DNA of 64,000 bases from Paracoccus indicus (GTDB taxonomy: Bacteria; Pseudomonadota; Alphaproteobacteria; Rhodobacterales; Rhodobacteraceae): contig NZ_PYWA01000006.1 in NCBI RefSeq assembly GCF_003056335.1, positions 124,001 through 188,000 on the forward strand. Reading direction: 5' to 3'. The notes beneath the pieces were generated by a model. That model worked only from the letters and a program-made list of their open reading frames with translations. It did not search any database and had not been told where the DNA came from. The position numbers and the translations under genes were made by a program. Shown in pieces: positions 1 to 9,680 of this stretch (its first letter is position 1; every line of letters starts with the position of its first letter).

Positions 1-1
1 C

Positions 2-1111
2 GGCGCGCAGATGGGTGCCTACAACGGGTGGGAACGGGCGAACTGGTTCGCCAAGGACGGCGACGACACCTCCGAGGATGCGACCCATACCTGGGATCGC
101 AACGGTCCATGGCAGGCCCGCGTCCGTGAAGAGGTGCTGGCGGTCCGCGACGGTGCGGGGGTCATCGACCTTGCAGGTTTCTCGCGCTTCGGCGTGTCGG
201 GTGAAGGTGCCGCCGAGGCGCTGCGCGGTCTGATTACGGGCGCCCTGCCCAAGGTCGGCCGAATGAACCTGGTCTATGTCTCGGACGCCCGCGGTCATGT
301 GCTGACGGAAATGTCCTGCATCCGCCATGGCGAGGACGACTTCACCCTGATGACCGCGGCCGTGGCGCTGTGGCACGACGGCGAGATCCTGAAGGCCGCC
401 ATGCCCGACACCGTGACGGTCACCGACAAGACCCGCGACGTGGTCGGCATGCTGGTCACCGGGCCCAAGGCGCGCGACGTGCTGTCGGGCATCAGCGATG
501 CGGACCTGACCCTCGGGTGGCTGACCCATCAGCAGGCCACCGTGGCAGGCAAACCCGCGATGCTGGCACGCGTGTCCTTCGCCGGGGAACTGGGATGGGA
601 GGTGCATTGCGCGCCCCAGGATGCCGCCGCGGTCTATGCCGCCATCCGCGATGCGGGCGCCACGCCCTTCGGCATGTTCGCGCTGAACGCCATGCGGATC
701 GAAAAGGGCTATCTGACCTGGAAGGGCGATCTGTCCGCCGATTACACCCTGTTCGAGACCGGTCTGGGTCGCTTCGTCAAGCTGGACAAGCCGCAGGACT
801 TCCCCGGCAAGGCCGCGCTGCGCGATGCCCAGCAGCCCCCCGCCAAACGGCTGGTGTCGCTGACGGTCGAGACCGGCCAGCAGGACGCGCCCTACATGGC
901 CAGCGTCATGGATGGCGACACCCTGGTCGGCGTGGTGCTGTCGTCGGCCTATGGCCACCGGGTCGAGGCGGCCATCGCGCTGGCGATGCTGGATGCCTCG
1001 GTCCCGGCGGGCGCGACCGTCGAGGTGGTCGTCTATGGCCAGCGGCTGAGCGCGACCGTCAACGAAAGCCCCTGCCTGTGGGATGCGGACAACGCCCGCA
1101 TCCGCGCCTGA
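2..1111 (+). CDS. FAD/GcvT-type N-methyl amine dehydrogenase, C-terminal part (5' cut by window edge)
   Basis: The frame is open to the left edge, so this is the 3' part of a longer gene; the first ATG at 11 is not the real start. The visible 369 residues are a GcvT-like folate-binding aminomethyltransferase domain with motifs such as GELGWEV and MRIEKGYL. Residues around the edge read [16 protein letters not shown], which lines up with [16 protein letters not shown] in the middle of the complete downstream paralogue (1136-3583), exactly where the FAD part joins the GcvT part. The missing upstream part is therefore expected to be a DAO-type FAD domain. The family oxidises dimethylglycine, sarcosine or similar N-methyl amines and passes the methyl group to tetrahydrofolate. 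The substrate cannot be fixed from sequence. It is followed after 24 bp by its paralogue in the same operon. Confidence 0.85.
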   Translation, partial: GAQMGAYNGWERANWFAKDGDDTSEDATHTWDRNGPWQARVREEVLAVRDGAGVIDLAGFSRFGVSGEGAAEALRGLITGALPKVGRMNLVYVSDARGHVLTEMSCIRHGEDDFTLMTAAVALWHDGEILKAAMPDTVTVTDKTRDVVGMLVTGPKARDVLSGISDADLTLGWLTHQQATVAGKPAMLARVSFAGELGWEVHCAPQDAAAVYAAIRDAGATPFGMFALNAMRIEKGYLTWKGDLSADYTLFETGLGRFVKLDKPQDFPGKAALRDAQQPPAKRLVSLTVETGQQDAPYMASVMDGDTLVGVVLSSAYGHRVEAAIALAMLDASVPAGATVEVVVYGQRLSATVNESPCLWDADNARIRA

Positions 1112-1135
1112 CCCCGGATCTGAAAGGACGCCCCC

Positions 1136-3583
1136 ATGGCTCTCCCCCCTGAACGCGCCCGCGTCGTGATCGTCGGCGGCGGTGTGATCGGCTGCTCTGT
1201 CGCCTATCACCTGACACAACTTGGCTGGACTGATGTCGTGCTGCTGGAACGCAAGCAGCTGACCTCGGGGACGACCTGGCATGCGGCGGGGCTGATCGCC
1301 CAGCTGCGCGCCACCAAGAACATGACCAAGCTGGCGAAATACTCGCAGGAACTCTATGGCAAGCTGGAGGAGGAGACCGGTGTCGCCACCGGCTTCCGCC
1401 GCAACGGCTCGATCACGGTCGCGCTGTCCGAGGAACGGCGCGAGGAGATCCTGCGCCAGGCCTCGATGGCCCGCGCCTTCGGTGTCGAGGTCGAGGAGAT
1501 CAGCCCGACCGAACTGAAGTCCCGCTATCCGCATGTCAACATCGACGACGTCAAGGCCGCCGTCTATCTGGACAAGGACGGACAGGGCGACCCGGCCAAC
1601 ATCGCGCTGGCGCTGGCCAAGGGCGCGAAGATGCGCGGCGCGCAGATCATCGAGCGCACCAAGGTCACGGGCTTCGGCCGCGACGGCCGCCGCATCAACA
1701 GCGTGTCCTGGCAGGCCGAGACCGGCGAAAGCGGCACCATCGAATGCGACATGGTCGTGAACTGCGCGGGCATGTGGGGCCATGAGGTCGGCCGCCAGAT
1801 GGGCGTCAACGTGCCCCTGCACGCCTGCGAGCATTTCTACATCGTCACCGACACCATCCCCGGCCTGACCCAGCTGCCCACCCTGCGCGTCCCCGAGGAA
1901 TGCGCCTATTACAAGGAGGATGCCGGCAAGCTGCTGCTGGGTGCCTTCGAGCCCGTGGCCAAGCCCTGGGGCATGAAGGGCATCTCGGAGGATTTCGAGT
2001 TCGACCAGCTGCCCGAGGATTTCGACCACTTCGAACCGATCCTGGAACAGGCGGTCAACCGCATGCCGCTACTGGCCGAAGCCGGCATCCATACCTTCTT
2101 CAACGGCCCCGAAAGCTTCACCCCCGACGACGCCTATCACCTTGGCCTTGCACCGGGGATGGACAATGTCTGGGTCGCCGCGGGCTTCAACTCGATCGGC
2201 ATCCAGTCGGCGGGGGGCGCGGGTTCGGCGCTGGCATCCTGGATGGACACCGGCGAAAAGCCCTTCGATCTGGGCGATGTGGACATTGCGCGGATGCAGC
2301 CGTTCCAAGGCAACAAGACCTATCTGTTCGAACGGTCCAAGGAAACGCTCGGCCTGCTTTATGCCGATCACTTCCCCTATCGGCAAAAGGCGACCGCCCG
2401 CGGCATCCGCCGTTCGGCCCTGCACGAGGCGCTGCTGCGTGAAGGTGCGGTCATGGGCGAGCTGGCCGGATGGGAACGCGCCAACTGGTTCGCGGACGAA
2501 GGCCAGACGCCGGAATACGAATACAGCTGGAAGCGCCAGAACTGGTTCGACAATGCCGCCCGCGAACATAGTGCCATCCGCGAGAACGTCGGCCTCTACG
2601 ACATGTCCTCCTTCGGCAAGATCCGCGTCGAAGGCCCCGATGCCGAAGCCTTCCTGAACCGCGTCGCCGCATCCGACCTGTCGGTGCCCGTGGGCAAGAT
2701 CGTCTACAGCCAGCTTCTGAACGCCTCGGGCGGGATCGAGGCGGATGTTACCATCACCCGCCTTTCGGAAACCGCCTATCTGGTCGTCACCCCCGCCGCG
2801 ACGCGGCTGGCCGATCAGGAATGGCTGCGCCGCCACACGGGCGACTTCCGCGTCACCCTGTTCGACGCGACGGCCTCGGAAGCGGTGATCTGCGTCATGG
2901 GTCCGCGGTCGCGCGATCTGCTGAACCGCGTGTCGCCCAACGACTTCTCGAACGAGGCCAACCCCTTCGGCACCGCGCAGGAGATCGAGATCGGCATGGG
3001 CCTGGCCCGTGCGCATCGCGTCACCTATGTCGGTGAACTGGGGTGGGAGCTTTACGTCAGCACCGACATGGCCGCCCATGTCTTCGAGGTGCTGCGCGAG
3101 GCGGGCCGCGATCTGGACGCCAAGCTGTGCGGGCTGCACATGATGGACAGCTGCCGCATCGAGAAGGGCTTCCGCCACTTCGGGCACGACATCTCGTCCG
3201 AGGACCACATCCTGGAAGCGGGCCTGGGCTTCGCGATCAAGAAGACCGGCGTGGACTTCATCGGCCGCGATGCGGTGCAGCGCAAGCGCGACACGGGACT
3301 GCAGAACCGGCTGGTCCAGTTCAAGCTGACCGATCCCGAACCGATGCTGTATCATGCCGAACCCATCGTTCGCGACAGTGCCATCGTGGGCTATCTGTCG
3401 TCGGGCGCCTATGGCCACCATCTGGGCGCAGCGATGGGCATGGGCTATGTCCCCTGCCCCGGCCAGTCGGTCCAGGACGTTCTCGGCTCGACCTACGAGA
3501 TCGAGGTCGCGGGACGCCGCATCCGCGCCGAGGCCTCGCTCAAGCCCTTCTACGACCCGAAATCGGAACGCGTGAAGGTCTGA
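1136..3583 (+). CDS. Dimethylglycine/sarcosine dehydrogenase-type flavoprotein with GcvT domain
   Basis: The 815-residue protein has the full architecture of the DMGDH/SARDH family: a Rossmann FAD site near residues 10-30 ([10 protein letters not shown]), a TWHAAGL motif near residue 48 whose histidine (H49) is the covalent flavin attachment site in the mammalian enzymes, an FAO middle region to about residue 430, and GcvT folate-binding domains to the end (GELGWELYV). It would oxidise an N-methyl amine, load the methylene unit on THF and pass electrons to ETF. This fits the next genes, etfB, etfA, folD and purU. The ATG at 1136 follows GAAAGGACGCCCCC. DMG and sarcosine are the most likely substrates, but the paralogues DMGDH, SARDH and related demethylases cannot be separated by eye. 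Confidence 0.88.
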   Translation: MALPPERARVVIVGGGVIGCSVAYHLTQLGWTDVVLLERKQLTSGTTWHAAGLIAQLRATKNMTKLAKYSQELYGKLEEETGVATGFRRNGSITVALSEERREEILRQASMARAFGVEVEEISPTELKSRYPHVNIDDVKAAVYLDKDGQGDPANIALALAKGAKMRGAQIIERTKVTGFGRDGRRINSVSWQAETGESGTIECDMVVNCAGMWGHEVGRQMGVNVPLHACEHFYIVTDTIPGLTQLPTLRVPEECAYYKEDAGKLLLGAFEPVAKPWGMKGISEDFEFDQLPEDFDHFEPILEQAVNRMPLLAEAGIHTFFNGPESFTPDDAYHLGLAPGMDNVWVAAGFNSIGIQSAGGAGSALASWMDTGEKPFDLGDVDIARMQPFQGNKTYLFERSKETLGLLYADHFPYRQKATARGIRRSALHEALLREGAVMGELAGWERANWFADEGQTPEYEYSWKRQNWFDNAAREHSAIRENVGLYDMSSFGKIRVEGPDAEAFLNRVAASDLSVPVGKIVYSQLLNASGGIEADVTITRLSETAYLVVTPAATRLADQEWLRRHTGDFRVTLFDATASEAVICVMGPRSRDLLNRVSPNDFSNEANPFGTAQEIEIGMGLARAHRVTYVGELGWELYVSTDMAAHVFEVLREAGRDLDAKLCGLHMMDSCRIEKGFRHFGHDISSEDHILEAGLGFAIKKTGVDFIGRDAVQRKRDTGLQNRLVQFKLTDPEPMLYHAEPIVRDSAIVGYLSSGAYGHHLGAAMGMGYVPCPGQSVQDVLGSTYEIEVAGRRIRAEASLKPFYDPKSERVKV

Positions 3584-3592
3584 CCTTCACGC
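3570..3592 (+). promoter_or_regulatory. Stem-loop over the stop codon before etfB
   Basis: A perfect 10-bp stem (GCGTGAAGGT with ACCTTCACGC) closes on a 3-nt loop, and the TGA at 3581-3583 of the dehydrogenase starts within the loop. It has no T tract, so an mRNA processing or stability element in the operon is more likely than a full terminator. Confidence 0.5.
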
Positions 3593-3623
3593 CCCACAAC
3601 CCCTCAACAGGAGCACGCAAGAG

Positions 3624-4376
3624 ATGAAAATCCTCGTCCCCGTCAAGCGCGTGATCGATTACAACGTCAAGGTCCGGGTCAAATCGGATGGCAGCGGTGT
3701 CGATCTGGCCAACGTCAAGATGTCGATGAACCCCTTCGACGAAATCTCGGTCGAACAGGCGATCCGCCTGAAGGAGGCCGGGATCGCCACCGAGGTGGTC
3801 GTCGTCTCGGTCGGCGAGAAGAAGGCCCAGGAGATCCTGCGCACCGCCCTGGCCATGGGCGCGGATCGCGCCATTCTGGTCGAGGCCGACACCGGCGACG
3901 ACATCGAGCCGCTGACCGTCGCCAAGATCCTGGCCAAGGTCGTCGCCGACGAGGCCCCGGAACTGGTGATCGCGGGCAAGCAGGCCATCGACAACGACAT
4001 GAACGCCACCGGCCAGATGCTGGCCGCGCTGCTGGGCTGGGGTCAGGCGACCTTCGCATCCCAGGTCGATGTCGCCGACGGCAAGGCATCGGTCACGCGC
4101 GAGGTCGACGGCGGCCTGCAGACGGTGTCCGTCAAGCTGCCCGCGGTGATCACCACCGACCTGCGCCTGAACGAGCCGCGCTATGCTTCGCTGCCCAACA
4201 TCATGAAGGCGAAGAAGAAACCGCTCGAGGAAAAGACCGCCGCGGATTACGGCGTCGATCTTTCGCCGCGCCTCAAGGTGCTGGCGACCGAGGAACCGGC
4301 AGGCCGCGCGGCGGGGATCGTCGTCGGTTCGGTCGATGAACTGATGGGCAAACTCAAGGAACAGGGGCTGGTGTGA
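3624..4376 (+). CDS. etfB: Electron transfer flavoprotein beta subunit
   Basis: The 250-residue protein starts [12 protein letters not shown] and carries the ETF-beta signature region ([11 protein letters not shown], about residues 75-85) and the family segment [19 protein letters not shown]. EtfB forms the soluble heterodimer with EtfA; this subunit binds AMP and docks on dehydrogenases. Its place directly after two flavin amine dehydrogenases and its 1-nt overlap with etfA suggest that it is the electron acceptor for these enzymes, passing electrons to ETF-ubiquinone oxidoreductase encoded elsewhere. The length is normal for the family. Confidence 0.95.
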   Translation: MKILVPVKRVIDYNVKVRVKSDGSGVDLANVKMSMNPFDEISVEQAIRLKEAGIATEVVVVSVGEKKAQEILRTALAMGADRAILVEADTGDDIEPLTVAKILAKVVADEAPELVIAGKQAIDNDMNATGQMLAALLGWGQATFASQVDVADGKASVTREVDGGLQTVSVKLPAVITTDLRLNEPRYASLPNIMKAKKKPLEEKTAADYGVDLSPRLKVLATEEPAGRAAGIVVGSVDELMGKLKEQGLV

Positions 4377-5296
4377 TGGCTGTACTTCTTTTGGCAGAGA
4401 TGGCGGGCGGCGCGCTGGCGCTGGATGCGACCGCCAAGGCCGTCACGGCGGCGGCGAAGCTGGGCGATGTGACCGCGCTGGTTTGCGGCCCGAAATCAGC
4501 GGCCGAGATCGCCGCGACCATCGAGGGCGTCTCCAAGGTCCTGGTCTGCGAGGATGCGGCCGTGGCCCACGGGCTGGCCGAAAACGTGACCCGGCTGATC
4601 CTGGACCAGGCGCAGGGCTTCACCCATATCGTCGCACCGGCGGGCAATTCCGGTCGCAACATCCTGCCGCGCGTGGCGGCCCTGCTTGATGCGATGGTGA
4701 TGACCGACGTGACCGAGGTGATCGCCCCCGACACCTTCAAGCGGCCCATCTATGCGGGCAACGCCATCCAGACCGTCCAGTCGCTGGACCCGGTCAAGGT
4801 CCTGTCGATCCGCACCACCGGCTTCGACGCCGCCGGCACCGGCGCGGCAGCACCCGTCGAAACGGTCGCGCTCTCTGCTGTGTCTGACCTCAGCGCCCAT
4901 GTCGAGGACAAGGTCGTCTCCTCGGACCGCCCCGAGCTGACCTCGGCCAAGGTGGTGGTCTCGGGCGGTCGCGGCATCGGCTCCGAGGAGAACTTCGCCC
5001 TCGTCTCGTCGCTTGCCGACAAGCTGGGCGCAGCGGTCGGCGCATCGCGCGCGGCGGTGGATTCGGGCTTTGCCTCGAACGATCTGCAGGTCGGCCAGAC
5101 CGGCAAGGTCGTGGCGCCCGATCTTTATATCGCGGTCGGCATCTCGGGGGCGATCCAGCATCTTGCGGGCATGAAGGACAGCAAGGTCATCGTCGCCATC
5201 AACAAGGACGTGGACGCGCCGATCTTCCAGGTCGCGGACTATGGCCTGGTCGCCGATCTGTTCGACGCCGTGCCCGCCCTGACCGAGGCGGTCTGA
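4376..5296 (+). CDS. etfA: Electron transfer flavoprotein alpha subunit
   Basis: The 306-residue protein begins MAVLLLAEM, the usual EtfA N-terminus. The ATG at 4376 shares its A with the etfB stop (TGATG), so translation is probably coupled; an in-frame GTG at 4373 is less likely. The C-terminal FAD domain is intact, with [11 protein letters not shown], the [10 protein letters not shown] loop and [13 protein letters not shown], followed by [16 protein letters not shown]. EtfA holds the FAD that carries electrons from the dehydrogenases to the quinone pool. It is followed after 3 nt by folD. Confidence 0.95.
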   Translation: MAVLLLAEMAGGALALDATAKAVTAAAKLGDVTALVCGPKSAAEIAATIEGVSKVLVCEDAAVAHGLAENVTRLILDQAQGFTHIVAPAGNSGRNILPRVAALLDAMVMTDVTEVIAPDTFKRPIYAGNAIQTVQSLDPVKVLSIRTTGFDAAGTGAAAPVETVALSAVSDLSAHVEDKVVSSDRPELTSAKVVVSGGRGIGSEENFALVSSLADKLGAAVGASRAAVDSGFASNDLQVGQTGKVVAPDLYIAVGISGAIQHLAGMKDSKVIVAINKDVDAPIFQVADYGLVADLFDAVPALTEAV

Positions 5297-5299
5297 TCC

Positions 5300-6217
5300 A
5301 TGGGCGCGCAGCTGATAGACGGCAAGGCCTATGCGCAGGCGGTCCGAACCCGCGTCGGTCTGCGCGTCCGCGAACTGGTGGCCGAAACCGGGCAGACCCC
5401 CGGTCTGGCCGTGGTGCTGGTCGGGCATGATCCGGCCTCCGAGATCTATGTCAGGTCCAAGGGCAAGCAGGCGGTCGAGGCCGGCATGGCCTCGTTCGAG
5501 CACCGCCTGCCTGCCGACACCAGCGCCGAGACCCTGCTGGGCGTGATCGCCCAGCTGAACGAGGACAAGAACGTCCACGGCATCCTGGTGCAGCTGCCGC
5601 TGCCCGCGCATCTCGATGCACGCGCCGTCATCAACGCCATCTCTCCGCAGAAGGATGTGGACGGGTTCCACATCTCGAACGTCGGGATGGTGGGCACGGG
5701 ACAGGATGCCATCGTTCCCTGCACGCCCCTTGGCTGCATGATGATGCTGCGCACCCTGCACGACGATTTCCGCGGCAAGACGGCGCTGGTCATCGGGCAT
5801 TCCAACGTGGTCGGCAAGCCGATGGCCCGGCTGCTGCTGAATGCCGACTGCACGGTGATGGTGGCCCACAAGTCATCGACCAACATCCCCGAACTGGCCC
5901 GGATGGCCGACATCATCGTGGCCGCCGCGGGCGTTCCGGGCCTGGTCAAGGCCGATTGGATCAAGCCCGACGCCACCGTCATCGACGTGGGCATCAACCG
6001 CATCCCCGCCCCCGATCTGGGCCCCGACAAGACCCGCATCACGGGCGACGTCGACTTCGACAACGCGCGCAGCGTCGCGGGTGCCATCACCCCCGTGCCG
6101 GGCGGGGTCGGGCCGATGACCATCGCCTGCCTGCTGGCCAATACGCTCTCTGCCTTCTGCCACCTGCTCGGACTGCCCGAGAGGCCGATTTCTCTTGAAC
6201 ACCAGGAACCGACATGA
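5300..6217 (+). CDS. folD: Bifunctional methylenetetrahydrofolate dehydrogenase/cyclohydrolase
   Basis: The 305-residue protein oxidises 5,10-methylene-THF to methenyl-THF with NAD(P)+ and hydrolyses it to 10-formyl-THF. The catalytic Tyr-x-x-x-Lys is present as Y50 and K54 in [11 protein letters not shown]. The VQLPLP segment, the nucleotide-loop motif HSNVVGKP and the family signature PGGVGPMT are all visible. In this operon it would take the methylene-THF made by the two GcvT-containing dehydrogenases and hand 10-formyl-THF to PurU, whose gene overlaps by 4 nt (ATGA). It may be a catabolic copy alongside a housekeeping folD elsewhere. Confidence 0.95.
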   Translation: MGAQLIDGKAYAQAVRTRVGLRVRELVAETGQTPGLAVVLVGHDPASEIYVRSKGKQAVEAGMASFEHRLPADTSAETLLGVIAQLNEDKNVHGILVQLPLPAHLDARAVINAISPQKDVDGFHISNVGMVGTGQDAIVPCTPLGCMMMLRTLHDDFRGKTALVIGHSNVVGKPMARLLLNADCTVMVAHKSSTNIPELARMADIIVAAAGVPGLVKADWIKPDATVIDVGINRIPAPDLGPDKTRITGDVDFDNARSVAGAITPVPGGVGPMTIACLLANTLSAFCHLLGLPERPISLEHQEPT

Positions 6218-7098
6218 CCAAGTTCTGCCTGACCGTCACCTGCCCGTCGCGGCGCGGGATCGTTGCCGCGATCTCGACCTTCCTTGCCGATCACGCCTGC
6301 AACATCACCGACAGCGCCCAGTTCGATGACCAGGAAACCGGCCAGTTCTTCATGCGCATCAGCTTCATCCCCGAAGAGGGTGCGGCGCTGGAAACGCTGC
6401 AGGGCGGTTTCGCCGCGATCGCCGAAGACATGCAGATGACCTATGCCTTCCACGACGAGGCCGAGAAGATGAAGGTCGTCATCATGGTGTCGCGCTTCGG
6501 TCACTGCCTGAACGACCTGCTGTATCGCGTGAAGATCGGCGCGCTGCCGGTCGAGGTCGTGGCGGTCATCTCGAACCACATGGACTACCAGAAGGTCGTG
6601 GTGAACGCGGACATCCCGTTCCACTGCATCAAGGTCACCAAGGACAACAAGCCCAAGGCCGAGGCCGCGATCATGAAGGTGGTCGAGGATACCGGCGCCG
6701 AGCTGATCGTCCTGGCGCGCTACATGCAGATCCTCAGCGACGAGATGTGCCAGAAGATGTCGGGGCGGATCATCAACATCCACCATTCCTTCCTGCCCAG
6801 CTTCAAGGGCGCGAACCCCTACAAGCAGGCCTATGAACGGGGCGTCAAGCTGATCGGGGCAACCAGCCACTATGTCACCGCCGACCTGGACGAAGGCCCG
6901 ATCATCGAACAGGACACGGTGCGCATCACCCATGCCCAGAGCGCCGCGGACTATGTCTCGCTTGGTCGCGACGTCGAGGCGCAGGTCCTGGCCCGCGCCA
7001 TCCACGCCCACGCCCATCACCGCGCCTTCCTGAACGGCAACAAGACGGTGGTCTTTCCGGCCTCGCCCGACAGCTTCTCGTCCGAACGGATGGGCTGA
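6214..7098 (+). CDS. purU: Formyltetrahydrofolate deformylase
   Basis: The 294-residue protein has an N-terminal ACT domain (about residues 3-85, starting [19 protein letters not shown]) and a formyltransferase-fold C-terminal domain with the catalytic segment [15 protein letters not shown] and the [14 protein letters not shown] region. PurU hydrolyses 10-formyl-THF to formate and THF. As the last gene of this operon it would regenerate free THF for the dehydrogenases and release methyl carbon as formate. The start overlaps folD by 4 nt. The length is normal. Confidence 0.94.
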   Translation: MTKFCLTVTCPSRRGIVAAISTFLADHACNITDSAQFDDQETGQFFMRISFIPEEGAALETLQGGFAAIAEDMQMTYAFHDEAEKMKVVIMVSRFGHCLNDLLYRVKIGALPVEVVAVISNHMDYQKVVVNADIPFHCIKVTKDNKPKAEAAIMKVVEDTGAELIVLARYMQILSDEMCQKMSGRIINIHHSFLPSFKGANPYKQAYERGVKLIGATSHYVTADLDEGPIIEQDTVRITHAQSAADYVSLGRDVEAQVLARAIHAHAHHRAFLNGNKTVVFPASPDSFSSERMG

Positions 7099-7113
7099 CA
7101 CGCGCCCGCAATA

Positions 7114-7145
7114 CTGGACCTACAAAGAGAGGGGATTGGACCTAA
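7114..7145 (+). promoter_or_regulatory. Predicted TauR operator (direct repeat) before the aldehyde dehydrogenase
   Basis: Two direct repeats, CTGGACCTAC at 7114 and TTGGACCTAA at 7136, are 22 bp apart start to start, about two helical turns. As I recall it, the operator of the MocR-type activator TauR in Rhodobacter capsulatus is a direct repeat of CTGGACYTAA, and these match closely. A similar pair lies in the tauA-tpa gap. The site ends 57 bp before the ATG at 7203, a suitable place for an activator. Confidence 0.6.
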
Positions 7146-7202
7146 GCGCAGGTCCGATCCCGCGCTACCCAGAACAGACCGCGTGACCCCAAGCGCCCAA
7201 GG

Positions 7203-8696
7203 ATGAATGTTTCCATGACAACACCGCTCCAGACCCCCGAAGATGCCATCGCAGCCTATGCCGGCATCAACCTGATCGGCAACGACCGCGTCCCTTCGGG
7301 CGCATCGCTTGACGTGAAGAACCCGGCCACGGGCGCCGTGATCGGCAAGGCCGCCGCCAGCGATGCTGCCGAAACCGCCGCCGCGGTGGATTGCGCCAAG
7401 GCCGCGCAGGTGGCCTGGGCACAGGTCCCGGCCCGTGATCGCGGCAAGGCGGTGGCCGCCGCCGCACGCGCCGTCGCCGCACAGGCCGAACTGATCGCGC
7501 AGGTCCTGGCCCGCGAAACCGGCAAGGCGATCCGCACCGAATGCCGGGGCGAGATTGCCGTCGCCGCCGACATCGTGGAATTCTATGGCGGTCTGGGGTC
7601 CGAGCTGAAGGGCCAGACCGTTCCCTACAACCCGCGCATGCTGACCATGACCACCCGCGAACCCCTGGGCGTCGTGGCGGCCATCGTGCCGTGGAACGTC
7701 CCGCTGGTGCTGTTTGCGCTGAAGGTCGGACCTGCGCTGGTCGCGGGCAACACGGTCGTCGTCAAATCGTCCGAGGAGGCGCCTTTCGCCACCTATCTGA
7801 TGGCCGAACTGATGATGCAGCATCTGCCCGCGGGCGTGCTGAACGTCGTGAACGGCACCGGGGCGGATTGCGGCAACGCCCTGACCAGTCATCCCGACGT
7901 GGCCAAGATCACCTTCACCGGATCGGAGGCCGTGGGCGAGACCATCAACAAGATCGGCGCTGGCCGGATCATCCCCGTCTCGTTGGAGCTGGGCGGCAAA
8001 TCCGCCATGATCGTCTGCGCGGATGCGGATCTGGACAAGGCCGTGGCGGGCGCGATCTCGGGGATGCGCTTCACGCGGCAGGGGCAAAGCTGCACGGCGG
8101 CCAGCCGCATATATGTCCATGAAACCCTGCACGACGCCTTCATGCAGCAGCTTGGCGCGGCGCTGGACAAGCTGGTCATCGGCGACCCCCTGGACGAGGC
8201 GACGGATGTCGGCACTGTCATCAACGCCAAGCAGGTCGCCACGATCAACGCCTATGTCGCCAAGGCCGAGGCGACCCCCGGCGCTGCCGTCCACCGCTAT
8301 GGCCGGCTGCCCGAAGATGCGGCGCTGTCGCCCGACCTCTTTGCCCAGCCCACGATCCTGACGGGCCTGCCCGACGATCACCCCTGCGTCATGGAGGAGA
8401 TCTTCGGACCCGTGGCCGTGGTACAGGCCTGGTCGGATTACGAGACGGTCATGCGGCTGGCCAATTCGACCCACTACGGGCTGGCGGCCTCGGTCTGGAC
8501 CAGCAGCCTGTCCACCGCGCTGGACAGCACGGCACGCCTGAACGCGGGCTATGTGCAGGTGAACCAGAACCTGACGATCCAGCCCAACGTGTCCTACGGC
8601 GGCTTCGGGCGTTCGGGTCAGGGCAAGGAGGCCTCGCTCGAGGCGATGGTCGAACATTTCACCCGGTCGAAGACCATCGTGATGAACTTCGATTGA
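7203..8696 (+). CDS. safD: Aldehyde dehydrogenase, probable sulfoacetaldehyde dehydrogenase
   Basis: The 497-residue protein is a complete NAD(P)+ aldehyde dehydrogenase with N165 (PWNVPL), the general base E262 (LELGGKS) and the nucleophile C297 (GQSCTAA). By itself the sequence does not fix the substrate. The context does suggest one: it sits between a predicted TauR operator and a TSUP exporter gene, beside tauABC, tpa and tauR, with no xsc in the window. This is the gene set described for taurine-nitrogen assimilation in Neptuniibacter caesariensis, in which SafD oxidises sulfoacetaldehyde to sulfoacetate. AAGGA lies directly on the first ATG, so ATG 7215 (MTTPLQ) may be the real start. 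A betaine- or aminoaldehyde dehydrogenase remains possible. Confidence 0.72.
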   Translation: MNVSMTTPLQTPEDAIAAYAGINLIGNDRVPSGASLDVKNPATGAVIGKAAASDAAETAAAVDCAKAAQVAWAQVPARDRGKAVAAAARAVAAQAELIAQVLARETGKAIRTECRGEIAVAADIVEFYGGLGSELKGQTVPYNPRMLTMTTREPLGVVAAIVPWNVPLVLFALKVGPALVAGNTVVVKSSEEAPFATYLMAELMMQHLPAGVLNVVNGTGADCGNALTSHPDVAKITFTGSEAVGETINKIGAGRIIPVSLELGGKSAMIVCADADLDKAVAGAISGMRFTRQGQSCTAASRIYVHETLHDAFMQQLGAALDKLVIGDPLDEATDVGTVINAKQVATINAYVAKAEATPGAAVHRYGRLPEDAALSPDLFAQPTILTGLPDDHPCVMEEIFGPVAVVQAWSDYETVMRLANSTHYGLAASVWTSSLSTALDSTARLNAGYVQVNQNLTIQPNVSYGGFGRSGQGKEASLEAMVEHFTRSKTIVMNFD

Positions 8697-8706
8697 TGCG
8701 GCACCG

Positions 8707-9438
8707 ATGCCTGATATCATGATCCTGGCCGCGGCGACGCTGGCGGCCGGCTTTCTGCGGGGCGTGACCGGTTTCGGTTTCGCCCTTGCTGCCGTTCCGC
8801 TCTACTCGCTCAGCATGCCGCCGCTGCAGGCGGTGATCCTGGCCCAGATGCTGCAGATTGCCGCGGCCCCCGTCGATTTCCTGCAGGTCCGCCGCCACCT
8901 CGAGGGGCGCACGCTGGCGCTGCTTTGCGCCGGTGCGCTGGTCTGCACGCCGATCGGGGCCTTCTTCGCGCTGCGGCTGCAACCGGACCTGCTGCGGTTG
9001 CTGATCGCGGTGGTGGTGCTGATGGGCTTGGTGGCGCTTCTGGCGCGCTTCACCGTTCGTGCGGGACGCGGGCCCGCGATGGTGGCAGGGGCGGTGGCCG
9101 GGCTTCTGGGCGGCCTGGCGGCCATGCCCGGCCCGCCCGCCGTGGCCTATTTCCTTGGCCGCGGCGCGGACAAGCGGGTCAGCCGCGCATCGCTGCTGCT
9201 GTTCTTCGCCTTCACGGCCTGCGTCGCGCTTGGTTCCCTGGCCATCGCCTCGGACGTGCTGCATTGGGACATGCTTCTGCGTGCCGCCAGCGCCTGGCCG
9301 ATGATGATCCTTGGCACATGGGCCGGCACCCGCCTGTTCGAGAGACTGGGCGAGGGCCATTACCGCAAGGCAGCCCTTGCCGTGCTGTTCCTTTCGGCAA
9401 TCCTGACCGGTGCGAAGGGCCTCGCCGGTCTGATCTGA
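8707..9438 (+). CDS. safE: TSUP-family membrane exporter, probable sulfoacetate exporter
   Basis: The 243-residue, very hydrophobic protein has about seven or eight membrane segments and the pattern of the TauE/SafE (TSUP) family, including the N-terminal GVTGFGFALAAVP and the second-half GLLGGLAAMPGPPAVAYF. TSUP members export sulfite, sulfoacetate and related organosulfonates. It starts 10 bp after the aldehyde dehydrogenase and should be co-transcribed, which suggests export of the dehydrogenase product. Sulfite export would be expected if Xsc were present, but none is seen here. The family is certain; the substrate is inferred. Confidence 0.75.
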   Translation: MPDIMILAAATLAAGFLRGVTGFGFALAAVPLYSLSMPPLQAVILAQMLQIAAAPVDFLQVRRHLEGRTLALLCAGALVCTPIGAFFALRLQPDLLRLLIAVVVLMGLVALLARFTVRAGRGPAMVAGAVAGLLGGLAAMPGPPAVAYFLGRGADKRVSRASLLLFFAFTACVALGSLAIASDVLHWDMLLRAASAWPMMILGTWAGTRLFERLGEGHYRKAALAVLFLSAILTGAKGLAGLI

Positions 9439-9506
9439 TCCCGGCTGCCGCGCCCGACAGGTCGCGGCAGCCAAGGCCATCCCCCCACCCATCCGTCGCC
9501 GACCGA

Positions 9507-9537
9507 ATGCGCATCGCCCCCCATGGCAGATGCGCGT
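9507..9537 (+). other. Inverted repeat after the TSUP gene
   Basis: ATGCGCATC (9507-9515) and GATGCGCGT (9529-9537) can form a 9-bp stem with one G-T pair and a 13-nt loop. There is no T tract. It lies 69 bp past the TSUP stop and could help end that transcript; low confidence. Confidence 0.3.
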
Positions 9538-9625
9538 TGATCATTTGAACCCAAGGGGCGGGGCATCCGTCTGCACCACGCCGAACGGTTCATCACCGCC
9601 CTTGGGAAACAAGCCACCACAAACG

Positions 9626-9657
9626 AAAAGCGCCACCCCGCAAGGGATGGCGCCTTT
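9626..9657. terminator. Bidirectional intrinsic terminator between the safE-like gene and tauC
   Basis: GCGCCACCC and GGGATGGCGC form a stem with one mismatch around a short loop. Read on the minus strand it is followed by TTTTCGTTT, a good rho-independent terminator for tauBC; on the plus strand it is followed by a shorter TTT. Confidence 0.7.
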
Positions 9658-9680
9658 CCTTGAGCAGCTGTCGGGTCGTG

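Noticed and set aside
2069..3421. A 450-residue open frame on the minus strand inside the dehydrogenase gene, and many similar long antisense frames (for example 5446-7101, 13013-14692, 39311-40963, 48904-50775)
   Set aside because: In such GC-rich DNA the frame opposite a real gene stays open; the translations are rich in Arg, His and Gly and show no family motif, while the sense genes are well recognised.
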